Shown here piece after piece: positions 49,328 through 60,041 of a stretch of 64,000 nt of DNA. Origin of the DNA: Apteryx mantelli (Eukaryota; Chordata; Aves; Apterygiformes; Apterygidae); the NCBI RefSeq assembly GCF_036417845.1, contig NC_089983.1:25379797-25443796 (forward strand). The letters run 5' to 3'. The notes beneath the pieces were generated by a model. That model was not told the DNA's origin. It saw nothing but the letters and a program-made list of their open reading frames with translations, and did no database searches. Position numbers and translations under genes: made by a program. Each line of letters starts with the position of its first letter. Position 1 is the stretch's first letter.

Positions 49328-49841
49328 CTGGAAAGGACGATTTCCAAAAGTGTGAGCTCTGTGTCTGATCTTTAGCACAGTAAACCTGACTATTCCAGCC
49401 ATTAGCCAGAGTCCAGGACTGATAGCCCTCCATTGATATGTATGTTTCGTGTCTCGGTTCCCCAGAGCCAAACGTTGAGACCATGTCTATGTACCCCGGA
49501 ACGTGCTGGTAGGGGGTTGTGTAGCCCTGGTAAAAGGACACTTCCTTCGCCCGGGAGGAGACTTCATTGGCGGGGACACTCGTGCTGGTCAGACTGGAGA
49601 CGTCCATGTACTTTTCCACGGGAAAGCCGCCAATGGAGGCATGGGGGGGAGACTTCAGGGCGTTCTGCTGGATCCCAACCCCGTGGGACATCCTGCAGCT
49701 ATAATATCCGTTGCCAAAGTGATACCCGTAGCCGAGCGCGGGGGCGGCCGGCGGCGCGGCGGGGCCCGGGCAGTCCTTGGCCGGGGGGTCGGGCCGCGCC
49801 GCCCCCGCGCGCTCCGCGCCGCCGCCGTAGCCAAACCCCGA

Positions 49842-49874
<33 letters not shown>

Positions 49875-50015
49875 CGCGCGGCCCGTGTGCGCCGCCCCGA
49901 AGACGGGCGAGGAGAGAAAATTACGGCACTGCCCGGGGGCGCCGCCGCCGCCGCCGCCGCCGCCGCTGCTGTCGCCGCGCAGTCCGTCCATCTCCCAGCT
50001 CGCTGCTTTGCTCAT
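49328..50015 (-). CDS. HOXD13: HOXD13 exon 1
   Basis: First coding exon of HOXD13, the 5'-most HOX gene, needed for digits and genital bud. The chosen ATG gives [17 protein letters not shown], aligned with mammalian MSRAGSWDMDGLRAD; alternative in-frame ATGs lie at 50027 and 49991. Visible features are a Gly run (about residues 15-22), the block [18 protein letters not shown], a 12-alanine run (47-58; human has 15), a Gly/Ala/Pro-rich linker, and the conserved block from [20 protein letters not shown] through [20 protein letters not shown]. The donor is CCAG|GTACGA, phase 1. In humans expansion of this alanine run causes synpolydactyly; the tract here is short. The frame stays open upstream of the start to at least 50237. 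Confidence 0.96.
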
Positions 50016-50106
50016 GGCCTTGCACATCGCGGGCGGCGGCGCGGTCCCGGGCTGGGCATGGTGCAAATTGTTATTTGCCTCCAACAGGTTGGATCCTGGC
50101 GGTACG

Positions 50107-50112
50107 TTTATA
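50107..50112 (-). promoter_or_regulatory. HOXD13: TATA-like box upstream of HOXD13
   Basis: TATAAA on the minus strand, 92 bp upstream of the chosen ATG. If used, it would give a 5' UTR of about 60-70 nt and exclude the upstream open frame from translation. Confidence 0.35.
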
Positions 50113-50424
50113 AAAACGAACTCCAGGTTGGGAGGGGGGACCGGGGTGGGGGCGGCCGGCTCCAGATTAGTTTGCCGGAGCCCGGGGGGCTGCTCATAGG
50201 CTGCCGTCGGAGCATGTGACCCTCCCGCCGCCCGCACTGCCCCCTGCGCTCGCAGCCCCCGGCCCGCACCGTCGCCCCCCCCCCGCCCCCCCCCCCCCCC
50301 CGCCGCCGCGCTCCCGCCCCGCCGCGGCCCCGGCGCTGGGGAAGTGCGCGCCGCGCGGAGCTGGGCGGCGGCGCCGGTGCCCTCCGGGCAGCCTCGCCCC
50401 CGCCGCTCTCTCCCCCCACCCGCC

Positions 50425-50507
50425 CGCCCGTCGCTTCAAAAGGGCCGGCGGAGGGCCCCGGCGAGCTGCGCCGGGGCCCTCCGCCGGCCCTTTTGAAGCG
50501 ACGGGCG
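50425..50507. repeat. Perfect 39-bp inverted repeat, 5-nt loop
   Basis: Arms 50425-50463 and 50469-50507 are exact reverse complements around loop AGCTG. GC-rich, about 410-490 bp upstream of the HOXD13 ATG. Confidence 0.95.
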
Positions 50508-50720
50508 TGCGTGCGCGGCTCATCCGCGCCGCTCCGCGCTCTCCCCGCGGGGATGTCCCCGCAGCCCGGCGACCCTCACTGTCCCGTCCCCGGCAGCGCC
50601 CGCGGGAGGGGGATGCGGCTAGCAAGGTTTCCCCCCCTTCCCCACCTCGCCCTCCGCCGGCCTCCCTCGGCCGCCTCCCCTGCGAGACCCTCCCCAGCCC
50701 GTTGTTGTGGCTGCCCTCAC

Positions 50721-53665
50721 GGAGGAGCCGGGAGGGGGAACTTGCCCCAGGCTCTGCACCTCCCCTCCCGTGTGTGAACGAGATGGGGCTTTGCTGCAGG
50801 CGCCGAGGGCTCCCACCCGCATGTCCCCTTGGGCCCGCTCAGCTCTGGGACCGTGCGAGACCCCCTGGCCCCCACCCGCCCCAGTTGCCGCCAGCCGCAG
50901 ACGCGCAGCGGAGCTGTGCGCTGCGCAGGATGCTGACCCTGGCACTCATTATAGGCGGCTTTTCTTCCCTTGCAGTGTCAGTTCACGGCGTGGTAAGGCA
51001 TCCTGGTTAAAACGCAGCGCTTGCTTATTCTGACGGCTGTTCTGGGGGTAACTTTCCCAGACTGTGGCAAATCCTTCTGTCGCCTCGCTCGTCTCTCCTG
51101 CTGAGCCAAGCTGGAAGCTGCAGGAGCGCAAAGAGCTTGAAATGTAGCGAGGTGCACAGGGGAGCCGCAGCCCCGGCCCTGGCCCGCGGGCCGGGTCCCC
51201 TCGCTCCGCGGCTGCCTGCTGCGCCCATGCAACGAGCTCCCTCGTGGGCTCTGAGGGCAACAAGTTGCTGGGAAAGGCGGCTTCGCCCCAGGAAAGGGAA
51301 GGGAAATTCCGCCTGTTTTCTGAAAAGAAGGTAGCTCGAGCCGTGTTTACTTTCCTGACAGAGATGCAGTCAAACAAGAGGAGAAAGGGAGACGCTGTGG
51401 AGGGGAAACTCATCGCTGATAGGATTTCTGGTTTGGGAGTGCCCTTTCCAAACAACCCCGGGCACCCGCGGTCGGGGGCGGCTGAGCCCTACCCGGCCTG
51501 TTTTCTGCTGCGGGGGACTCGAAGGGGCTGATCGAGCAAGCAAAAAGTCTTGCAGTAATCGCCAGTCTCTGAACTGTGCTTTGCAGCCGGTCTAATAATC
51601 TTCGGCAGTTTCTGGAAGCGGGGTGAGGAATGACAAACTGGTGCCAGTAATCGCAGCAACAACCGGATGGCAAACACAAGTTCACGTTCATTAGCTCTAA
51701 CCACTTAATTGCTATTAATCTTTCATAATCAGCTAAAAGTAGAATAAGTGAGCCAGACGTGATTACGTATTTTACTGAGTTAAAGCCGAATCGGTATTTA
51801 TTCTCAAGACATAAACCCCTACACAATCAGGAAGACTGTTTGCCGAGGCACAAATTTCTCATCCTTTTATGTGTCTGCACTCAGCTTCCCAGTGAAAACA
51901 CTGCTAACATCATGAAGTCCTAAGAAACGATAGACTTTATTTTTCTGGACGTCTTTCCATTTGCGTTCTCATCTTCCTTTGTGTTCCTTCTTCCAATAAA
52001 TGCGACGAAATTTTCTCTCCCGACGCAACATTTTTAAAAAGGCCGCTGTGAGAAGGGAACACCTAAAGCACGGCGTTTCAGAGCTGTTTGAGCTCCGTTA
52101 CATCAAAGTAAACCACGATGCGGTCGCCCCGACGCCCGGCGACGTCCCCAGCCCTGCTGAGACCTCTGCCCCGGCGAGAGCTCCTCGGTGCCCGGGAAAG
52201 CCGTGTCCTGGGCGGGTTTGCACCGCCAGTTCCAGTGCAACCACGAGCCGTTTCGCGGAGGGTGTAGAAAGCAGCACTGCCTCGCACGACACGATATTAT
52301 GCACGCGAATAAAAATAATGAGCTCATGGGCCGTGGTCGGTCCCTGGCGCGTCCGCCCCGTCCCCGCGCGGCCGCGGTCCGCGGCGGGCAGGGCACCGCG
52401 GGTGCGGGCCGGGCGCGCTTTCCGCGCGGCCTCGCTCCTCGCATTAGCTCTCGTGGGAGAGGCGCTCCGCGGGGCCGTGGGCGTCTGCTGCGCCTCCGCG
52501 GTGGGGGATCCTTTCCTTGCCCCCGCGCGGGGCCGCGGGTGTCCCGCGCTCCGCGGAGCTGCGTTACCTTTTCCATTTATGCATTGCACGGGGATCTATA
52601 TAATACACGAGCTAGACAGCATCGTTGCAGAAAGTTACTGTGTTCTCCCCCGCCCGAAAAAAATGATCTTTTTTTAAACAAAAATTATCTCATTTCCTCA
52701 AATATATTTGCTATGATCTAACCGAGTGAGGAGTCTACTCAGGCTTTTAGCACAGGCTTTTAATAATTGCTGTCTGCCCTGCGCCTGTTCTCTCCCAGGA
52801 AAAACAATCCAGTTTTCACCACCTTCCTTGCCAGAATTTGCCGTTGGTAACTGTATCTTTAGGAAGTTACTTCTCTTCCTCCTCCATTGTTAATGTTTGC
52901 TGCAGGAAAATATTATAGTTGTCCAAGACCAATGGGTAATGCAAACGACAGAGGAAAACAATTGATTAGTATTTCCCCCAAACTTTTCCCCGTGCTCATC
53001 ACATTCTGTTGTTAAGTTTTAACCTGTGTGAGGTTTCAATAGCAAAACAGAACAGGTTTCTTTTTTTTCTTCCCCTTTAAAGTAGCCTATTACGATAATG
53101 AAAAGATTTAACAGCAACACGGGGATAATTGTTAAAGTAGTTTTTCTCCAAAACTGTGTCACGCCTTTTCTTCTCTTTATTTATTTCAGCCTTAAAAAAT
53201 CAATTTCAAGTACGAAAGAGTTTACTCGGGACTCCCTGCTTGCCCTCCATAAAGTGCTTACGGGCTTGGAGCAGATGAGGGTGTTGAACTTGAGCTTGCG
53301 GGTCACCAGCCGGTGCCGGCCACGCTCTGCCCCCACCTCCGGCTCTGAACCGGTGCGGAGAGCTCAGGGCCCGCGGCACGGGACGAGCCCGCCGGCCTGC
53401 CGCTGCCGCGAGCTACAACGGAATATTGGCCCCAAACCTTCCCGACTAGCGTTCTGCTTTATCGCTGAAGTTAAAAACTGTTTGTTACAAAGCCGGCCGC
53501 AAAAGACATCATGCAATCATTAGCCCCGCGACGTGAGCGCTCGCTGGAACTCAGCTGTGTGTATTTTGGGTAGGAATGTTTTTTAGAAGCTCGTGTGACT
53601 CGGGGACACGCTGGATTCGTTTCCTCCCTCGTTTTCTCCGTCGGACGCTGCAAGGACGATGCGAA
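50721..53665. other. Non-coding HOXD13-EVX2 interval, left part
   Basis: Mixed composition with a CpG-rich block at about 52130-52570. No coding exon or mobile element recognised. Confidence 0.45.
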
Positions 53666-53669
53666 TACG

Positions 53670-54260
53670 ACCCGGGGGCAGACGCCCAGGCGGGACGAGG
53701 CGAGGCGAGGAAAAGAGCCGGGCTCGGCGGCGCAGCGCAGCGCGGCGCAGCGCAGCGCGGCGCGGCGCAGCGCAGCGCAGGCTGCGTGCCCTGAGCGCGG
53801 CCGCGCGGCGCGCAGCACCGGCCTGTGGACACACCGACAAATGGCTCCGGCGGCGGCAGGCGCGGAGGGGAGCGCGGGAGCGCGCGGCGCCCGGCGCGCG
53901 GCTCCGCGGGGGCGCAGTGCCGCCGGCGCGCCGCCAGGTGGCGCCGCGGGCGCGGCACGGGCGGTGGGCGCGGCGGGGCGCTCGCCCCCGCGGAGCCGCG
54001 CCGCGGAGCCGCGCCGCAGGCAGCGGCGCCCCGGGTCCCGCTGCGCCCCTCTCCGCGCCCCTGGCACGGGGCAGGCTGAAGGAAGGGCCTTTGCCTCCGC
54101 AGGCCTGGGGCTGCCGGCACCTCCCGCGCAGGCAGCGCCGCGCAGGGCGCCTCCGGCCCCGCTCCGGGCCACACTGCGCCCCTGCGGATGCCCCGCCGGC
54201 GCTGCGCCGCGGCCCTCTTTGCGCTGTGCCTCGCGGCTCCCGCCGAGGAGGAGGAAGCCG
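53670..54260. other. CpG island between HOXD13 and EVX2
   Basis: CpG-dense block with GCGCAGC-type tandem units (about 53735-53780) and a duplicated GCGCCGCGGAGCC unit near 54000. Open frames are compositional. It contains the CTCF-like motif at 53931. Confidence 0.5.
53931..53944 (+). promoter_or_regulatory. CTCF-like motif, pointing right
   Basis: CCGCCAGGTGGCGC fits the CTCF core at 13 of 14 positions, plus strand, between HOXD13 and EVX2. Confidence 0.55.
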
Positions 54261-54597
54261 ATGGTCATGCTCGTATTCCCAAGTACGCTTTCACTGGCTA
54301 AGAGCTGGCGGAGATACTGTTTAATTGATTTGATATCTTAATTCCAATTAAGATATGTGAACTTTTTCCCGGCTAAGATCTAATAAACGAGTATTGAAAT
54401 ATTCTTTGATGCCCTGAGTAACAAGGGTCATGTATTTTTACTTCAAGGTAAAAACAAAAAACAGTTTGGCCGTAGGCCTAAGCAGCTATTTAAAGGTATA
54501 AGAACAACTGAGCAAACAGCGTCTAACAAAACCTCGTATATTTTGTCGGTCTCTGTAACTTCCTCTCCATTTGCCTGCTACTGTCACACTAATGCCG

Positions 54598-54700
54598 AAG
54601 TTCTTTAGGCTGAGCTATTACTGTTTTTGAAAAACTGTAAACATCTGCTGAAAGTTTTTTAGGCTGAGACATTGTTTCTGAAAAACTACAAACATCGGTG
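54598..54700. repeat. Imperfect tandem duplication, about 50-bp unit
   Basis: Two adjacent copies (54598-54650 and 54651-54700) share AAGTT, TTTAGGCTGAG, TGAAAAACT and AAACATC in the same order with small differences. Confidence 0.85.
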
Positions 54701-55249
54701 TGGTAAATGATCTGGTCTGCTGGGGACATAACTATCAGATGACTAGTTTATTAGTGGGTTGACGTTTTGGGGTGGAATGAATAACTGCACTGCGTGGAAT
54801 GGTTTTGTTACCTAATATCTACTTACTGGAAGATTAATAATATTTCTTATGGCATGCAATTTCCTTTGCATATGAATGTAGCTATATTTTAAAATACATT
54901 GTACATAAACTAAGGTATCAGTATTTTTAAAGGGTGCAAAATATAAAATAACACTAATAAAGATCACTCGCAGCCGCGCTTGCGTGTAACTTGTTTTTCT
55001 CACATTGAGACTTTTCATACAGTCTGTTTCGTCCGCACTGAATAACATAAAAGGTGCTCCCTCCTTTTTAGTGGTGCAGTAATATTTGTGGAGGATAAAG
55101 TTATGTCAGATTTGGTTGTGTGCACACATGAGTGCGTTGGAGATGTGGTATCTTAGCTGCGGTTTTCGAGAAAGCAGGGGGAAAGATGCGAGCCCCTTTA
55201 CAGCATTTAAGAAAACAGACGAGGGCGCCAAACGACAGCAATAAACCTG

Positions 55250-55630
55250 CCCGCAGACTTCCGCTCCTCCGCCCGGCCCCGCCGGCCTCGCTCGGCCGCC
55301 CGGCGCAGGCGGGCGATCCCCGACAGCCGCCCGCGCTGCCGGCCGCCCCCGGCCCCGCCGCCCCCGCCGCCCCCGCCGCCGGCCGTGCCTGGGCTCCCGG
55401 GGCCGCCGGGCCAAAGCGAGCCGGGGGCCGGCTCCAGGTAACGCCGCCGCCCCGCCGCGCCGGGGCCGGGGCAGCGGCCAGGGCCGGGGCAGGGGCCGGT
55501 GCCCGGTGCCCGGTGCCCGGTGCCCGGTGCCCGGGGGCGGCGGCGGGGCGGCCGCCCGGGGCGAGCGGGCCCCGGGGTGCGCCCCGAGGGGCCGCCGCGC
55601 TCCGCGCCGCCGCCGCGCCCGCGGGCAATG
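55250..55630. other. CpG-rich block with GGTGCCC minisatellite
   Basis: CpG-dense block; a GGTGCCC array of about five units lies at 55497-55533. Confidence 0.65.
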
Positions 55631-57560
55631 AAAAGTTGATATTTACTTTTGTCTGGCTTTGGGGCTGTAAAACGCAGGACACCACACTGCAGTCTAAATT
55701 CACATTTCAAAGGGCTGACATAAAACGCTCATTAATGGAAGGCTGGATTTTGCGAACAGCGCCTAGAATGTTTCCTAAATATTTCATGGAATGTTTAAGT
55801 AGACTTTAACACGTTATTAAAAAAAAAAATCTGACAAGTATCCCATTTTCGAGCTATGAATCATGCGCAAGAGCACAAGAACTTAGGAGAGGTGTGTGAC
55901 TTTAACATTAGCAGGAACAGCTCTCCTCGCAAAAAAACCAAACCCACGTTTAATCACAGGAAACACTAGGTTGTTTCTCCGGGCGACCAAACTCAGAATC
56001 TCAGTGCCTAAAAATTAAAGATTATGTGGGTGAAAAAAAATCACGGCGAGAATAAAGGTTGGGAAGCTACTGAAGAGTGCTCCAGAGATGCTAACGACAA
56101 AGGATTTATCTTCGTTTAAATGGTTGCCATCAGCGTCATTATTACTAGCAAAGTTTGCACTGAAGGGAGACTTTCCGACTGCCACGTCTGCTGAGCGTGG
56201 TAGCCCGTGTCCCTTGCAGCGTGCGAGAGACGCTGTGCTCCTCACCACCCGGAAAAGAGCGGAGGGATGAGCTAACTGAGCCACAGGTAACTTTGGAAAT
56301 AGGGTGCTAAAGATGATATGTCTCTGCTAGTTTGATGCCTGTAGACAATAAACCCGTATCATTTTAGTATTTTTAATTTTTAAATGTGTAGAATTTCTTG
56401 GCGGTGGGGAGGGGAAAAGTAAAGGGCTGTGAAGAAACCTGCCTCGAGAATGAAATGACACGACTGCGGAGTGTTTTAAATCACGAATGCATTTAATGTC
56501 CTTCGGTTATTTCACCCCCCCCCCCGCACCTATCATACCGTACAACAGCGAGTATTGTCTCAAAGGGGAGAAAAATCGTCGGCTAGCTTCCTCGATAAGC
56601 AGGGTTATAGAAAGCCTAAAGGAGATCGTTTTTAAGGACGCAGCAAAGAAAATATATTAGAAAACAGGGATTATAGTAAATATTCCCATTTCTAGGCAAC
56701 TGCTGTACGTACACTTAAATCGGTGTGTGCCGGCAGCAGCAGTACTTACAAAGTCTCAGTATAAGGTTTGCTCGTGCGAGGATGTGTGTATGAGGTGCTA
56801 GAATAATTCTTAAATAAAAGTACTAATGCAGTCAGAAACTGGGAGGGAAAAGTAAATAGATGTCAGCGGCAGGAGATTCTCTGTCCGTCGGGCTTCTTCC
56901 AACGTTTCCTCTCGTTCTGATCTAAAATCTGCCTCCGAAATAATAATAAAGAAAAGCATTATCTAATATTTAGCATGTAGTTCTGTCCGAGGACAAATGA
57001 GAAAGAAGCTGCATCATTAGGACCTAAAAGGCAACAAAACAAAAATCAGAGCATAATGATGCACCTAAATGAAGGGGGAAATGTTGCACAGCTCATTTTA
57101 TTAATCAGACTGTCAATTTCACCCCAGAGGCCAAACCCCAGAGCAATTCAAGCAGGATCTGATCAAGCTAAGGACAAGAGCTTTATTCCTCACTTCTTGT
57201 CTTTCTTTCTTTCCACCTGGATATATTTGTCTGCTCAGAAGCCGCCTTCATTATCCACTGACAGGAGCTTGTATTTATTTGCTTATAAACCTGTTACAAT
57301 AAATGATTATTCGAACAGCGTCATTCGTACCTTAATGACGAGCACTACTTTTTGATGAATGACATTTCGGGCTAGAAAGGATGTATGGGTCATTTTGACC
57401 AGTCATTCCCTCGCTTTGGCATCCCACAATTTTTACGCCTCCCTCAAAAAGAGATAATAATATTTAGAGACACTTGCCGGGCTGAATGTGAATTAGCCCC
57501 TGCTGCAGCTCATCATTAGTACAGGACCAGCCCTGCAACTTTGACATTTTTTATAAAGCT
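55631..57560 (+). other. EVX2 upstream region
   Basis: AT-rich, CpG-poor sequence up to the EVX2 start. It contains a palindromic homeodomain-type pair CGTCATT/AATGACG (57319-57340) and an ERE-like repeat (57388-57400). No CpG island overlaps exon 1. Confidence 0.45.
57388..57400. promoter_or_regulatory. EVX2: Perfect ERE-type inverted repeat
   Basis: GGTCATTTTGACC: both half-sites are perfect with a 3-nt spacer, 164 bp upstream of the EVX2 ATG. This is the core form bound by estrogen receptors; binding is not shown. Confidence 0.5.
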
Positions 57561-57563
57561 GAG

Positions 57564-57987
57564 ATGATGGAAAGAATAAGAAAAGAGATGATCCTGATGG
57601 AGAGAGGGCTACACAGCCCTACAGCTGGCAAAAGGCTCTCGAATTTGTCAGACTCAGCTGGAAATGCGGTGCTGGAGGCCCTTGAAAATTCTCAACACAG
57701 TGGTCGCCTCAGCCCGAGACTAACTTCCGCCTCTCTGCATAGCGCTATAGGGGACATCTCTGCCAAAGGCAAATTTGAAATAGACACTTTATTCAATCTT
57801 CAACATCCGAGCAGTGAAAGCACCGTCTCGTCCGAAATCCCTTCGTCGGAAAGCAGGAAGAAAATTAGCCTTTATTCAGAAGTTGCTCAAGAGGCAGATA
57901 TGAACAGTGATGTGGAGGTGGGCTGCTCCGCACTCCGCTCCCCAGCCAGCCTGACTTCCTCCCAGCTGAAGGAAAACAATAACAAAG
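57564..57987 (+). CDS. EVX2: EVX2 exon 1
   Basis: First coding exon of EVX2, an even-skipped-class homeodomain factor transcribed divergently from HOXD13. It starts [20 protein letters not shown], the conserved EVX2 N-terminus. Conserved stretches include the run [20 protein letters not shown], the block [14 protein letters not shown], and [17 protein letters not shown]. The acidic segment [18 protein letters not shown] lies before the junction. The donor is AAAG|GTAACT, phase 1. The exon is of moderate GC, in contrast with exons 2 and 3. A perfect GGTCANNNTGACC motif lies 164 bp upstream of the ATG at 57388. In known vertebrates EVX2 shares distal limb and genital enhancers with HOXD13. Confidence 0.97.
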
Positions 57988-59127
57988 GTAACTCTTCGTT
58001 TATCATCTCCATCTAAGCCCTGCACTTTACAAATTGGATTTAAAAAAACAAAACAAACCCACCACCACCGCCACCACCAAAGTTGCTCGCTTCTGGAAAC
58101 AGCACTCTCTCCTCTGCAGAGAGAGCTCGAGGCTGTAAAATATTGTTGCGATTACTGCGTTATCACGACAGACGAGATACACTGCCCAGATAGCTCCTGT
58201 GCTGATGTGTGTGTGTGTGTATGTGTATGCCCAAATACATTGGTATGTAGATATATATATCCAGAATATATGTGGGCACAATTATCCACCCACCTATATT
58301 TAAGGAATGCTTTCTCCTTATTTTTTTTTCTCGCGCTCTTAGAGCTATCTGTGCCTCTCCAGCTATTTTTATATGTATGTGTGTGTGTGGATTAAATAAG
58401 AGAGGGAGAGGGAGAGGGAGAGAAGTGCTTGAAAAATGTCTGTATTTGTTTGTGTTTGTCCTTCTCCATGTATGTGCAACGTGCCATTGTGTGTTCATTT
58501 AACAGTAATTGGGCATTGTTCAGTTTTCCTCTGTTTATAACAGAGGATTTTAAAGAGCCTCGGCTCGTTCCCACTTTGCAGGGAATGTTGATGGACGATT
58601 GTTGTTATTATTGCTATAATTGGGGAAGGGGGAGCCAGGTGAGCAGCGGTTTTCCTAGGGGCCACAGTGCATGCCTTTTCGTCAAATGTGCCAAAGAAAG
58701 GAAGGAATCCTCGACGTAACGAGAGGAAAAAAAATTGGCTTTATGGCTGCTCTTATTTCGTGCGTCTCAAACGAAAATAAGACAGACTCTCGGAGGGGCA
58801 AAAAACAGCGCAGAGCCCAGAGCTCTCCGAGCCCTGGCGGAGCCGCGCCAAGCCCCGGGCCATGCCCTCGCCCTGCTCTTCCTGGGGCTCGCCTGCTCCA
58901 GACGCTGCCATTCTGTAATTACCAAAAATGCCCAATTTACTTAGAATAATGCGGTTATGAAGTGACTCAAAAAAAACCCTTTATTGATTCTATTAACAGC
59001 AGCAATTTGTAACAATGACAGCTAGCATTAATTATCGGCGTGCAGGACGCGGCTCCTCGCCCCGCGCGACGCGAGGCGCGCAACCGCAGCCGCAGCCGCG
59101 TTTCAGCGCCGTGCGCTCGCTCCGCAG
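57988..59127 (+). other. EVX2: EVX2 intron 1
   Basis: 1140-bp intron with GT donor and AG acceptor, containing GT tracts near 58207 and 58378 and a GGGAGA tract near 58401-58423. Confidence 0.9.
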
Positions 59128-59384
59128 GCTACGCGGAGAGCAGCCCGGCGCCCAGCACCGCCGCCGCCGCCGCCGCCGCCGGCTCCGCCGCCGCCGGCCT
59201 GCACAGCACCAGCGCGCTGGGCGGCTCGGGCTCGGGGGCCGACCAGGTGCGGCGGTACCGCACCGCCTTCACCCGCGAGCAGATCGCCCGCCTGGAGAAG
59301 GAGTTCTACCGCGAGAACTACGTGTCGCGGCCGCGGCGCTGCGAGCTCGCCGCCGCCCTCAACCTCCCCGAGACCACCATCAAG
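59128..59384 (+). CDS. EVX2: EVX2 exon 2 (homeodomain N-terminal part)
   Basis: Second coding exon of EVX2. After the acceptor TCCGCAG it reads [12 protein letters not shown], then an alanine run, then [17 protein letters not shown] and the first 45 residues of the homeodomain (residues 183-227 of the protein: [20 protein letters not shown] and on to LPETTIK). It ends in phase 0 with donor AAG|GTAGGC. The homeodomain is therefore split between its residues 45 and 46, an arrangement shared by EVX genes. The Ala/Gly-rich linker is shorter than the human one, which from memory carries a longer Gly/Ser run. Confidence 0.97.
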
Positions 59385-60041
59385 GTAGGCCGCCCCCGCG
59401 CCGCTCCGCGGCCAGCGGAGAGCCCCGCGGCAGGAGCGGGGCTGCGGCGAGCGCGGGCAGCGGCGCCCGCCGGGGCCGCGAGGCCCTAAACGCCCGGCGC
59501 TGCCCCGTTCCCGCCTGGCGATTCCTCTCTCCCGGTTAAATAGCACGGAACCGGCCCTTATTTGTTATTATTCCCCCCGTTTGTTTGCTTCTCTGCATCG
59601 AAAACTTTTTATTTGCTTTTTTATTTTCCTTGTCAGTTTTTATTGCGTTAGCATATTTCCTAAAGAGTAGAGGGGGGAGAAAACAAACGCAGCTATTAAA
59701 AAGGGCAGGGGGCAGGCAGAGGCAGAGGGACGAACGCGCCAGTACCATAAAGTCATATTCACAAAGTAATATTCCTCCGTGGGGGGGGGGGGGGAGAGGG
59801 GAAGCCTCGAGGGAAGAGCGTTTGTTTCGGGCCTCAGGGACCCCCCCCGGGCCGCGGGGGAGCGTTTCCGCGGCTGCCCCCGGGCCGCGGCGCCGGCAGT
59901 GCTTCCGTGCGGGAGCGGCGCGGCGGTGGCGGCGCTGGGGCGCGGGGCTGCGGGCGCCGAGGGAGGGCGGCGGGGCGGCGGGCGAGGCGGCGCGGGGCGC
60001 GGAGCGGCGCTAAGGCCGCGCTGTGCTTGTGTCCCGCGCAG
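59385..60041 (+). other. EVX2: EVX2 intron 2 (within homeodomain)
   Basis: 657-bp phase-0 intron splitting homeodomain residues 45 and 46. It holds a G-run of about 13-14 bases near 59781 and is CpG-rich at its 3' end. Confidence 0.93.

Larger units (their letters stand above)
49080..50720 (-). promoter_or_regulatory. HOXD13: HOXD13 exon 1 and promoter CpG island
   Basis: CpG island covering exon 1 and about 700 bp upstream. It includes C10-G-C16 (50275-50301), the E-box-like GCATGTGAC (50212-50220) and the large inverted repeat at 50425-50507. Confidence 0.6.

Noticed and set aside
57551-57556. TATAAA just before the EVX2 ATG
   Set aside because: Only 8 bp separate it from the ATG, so it cannot serve as the TATA box for a transcript containing this start codon.
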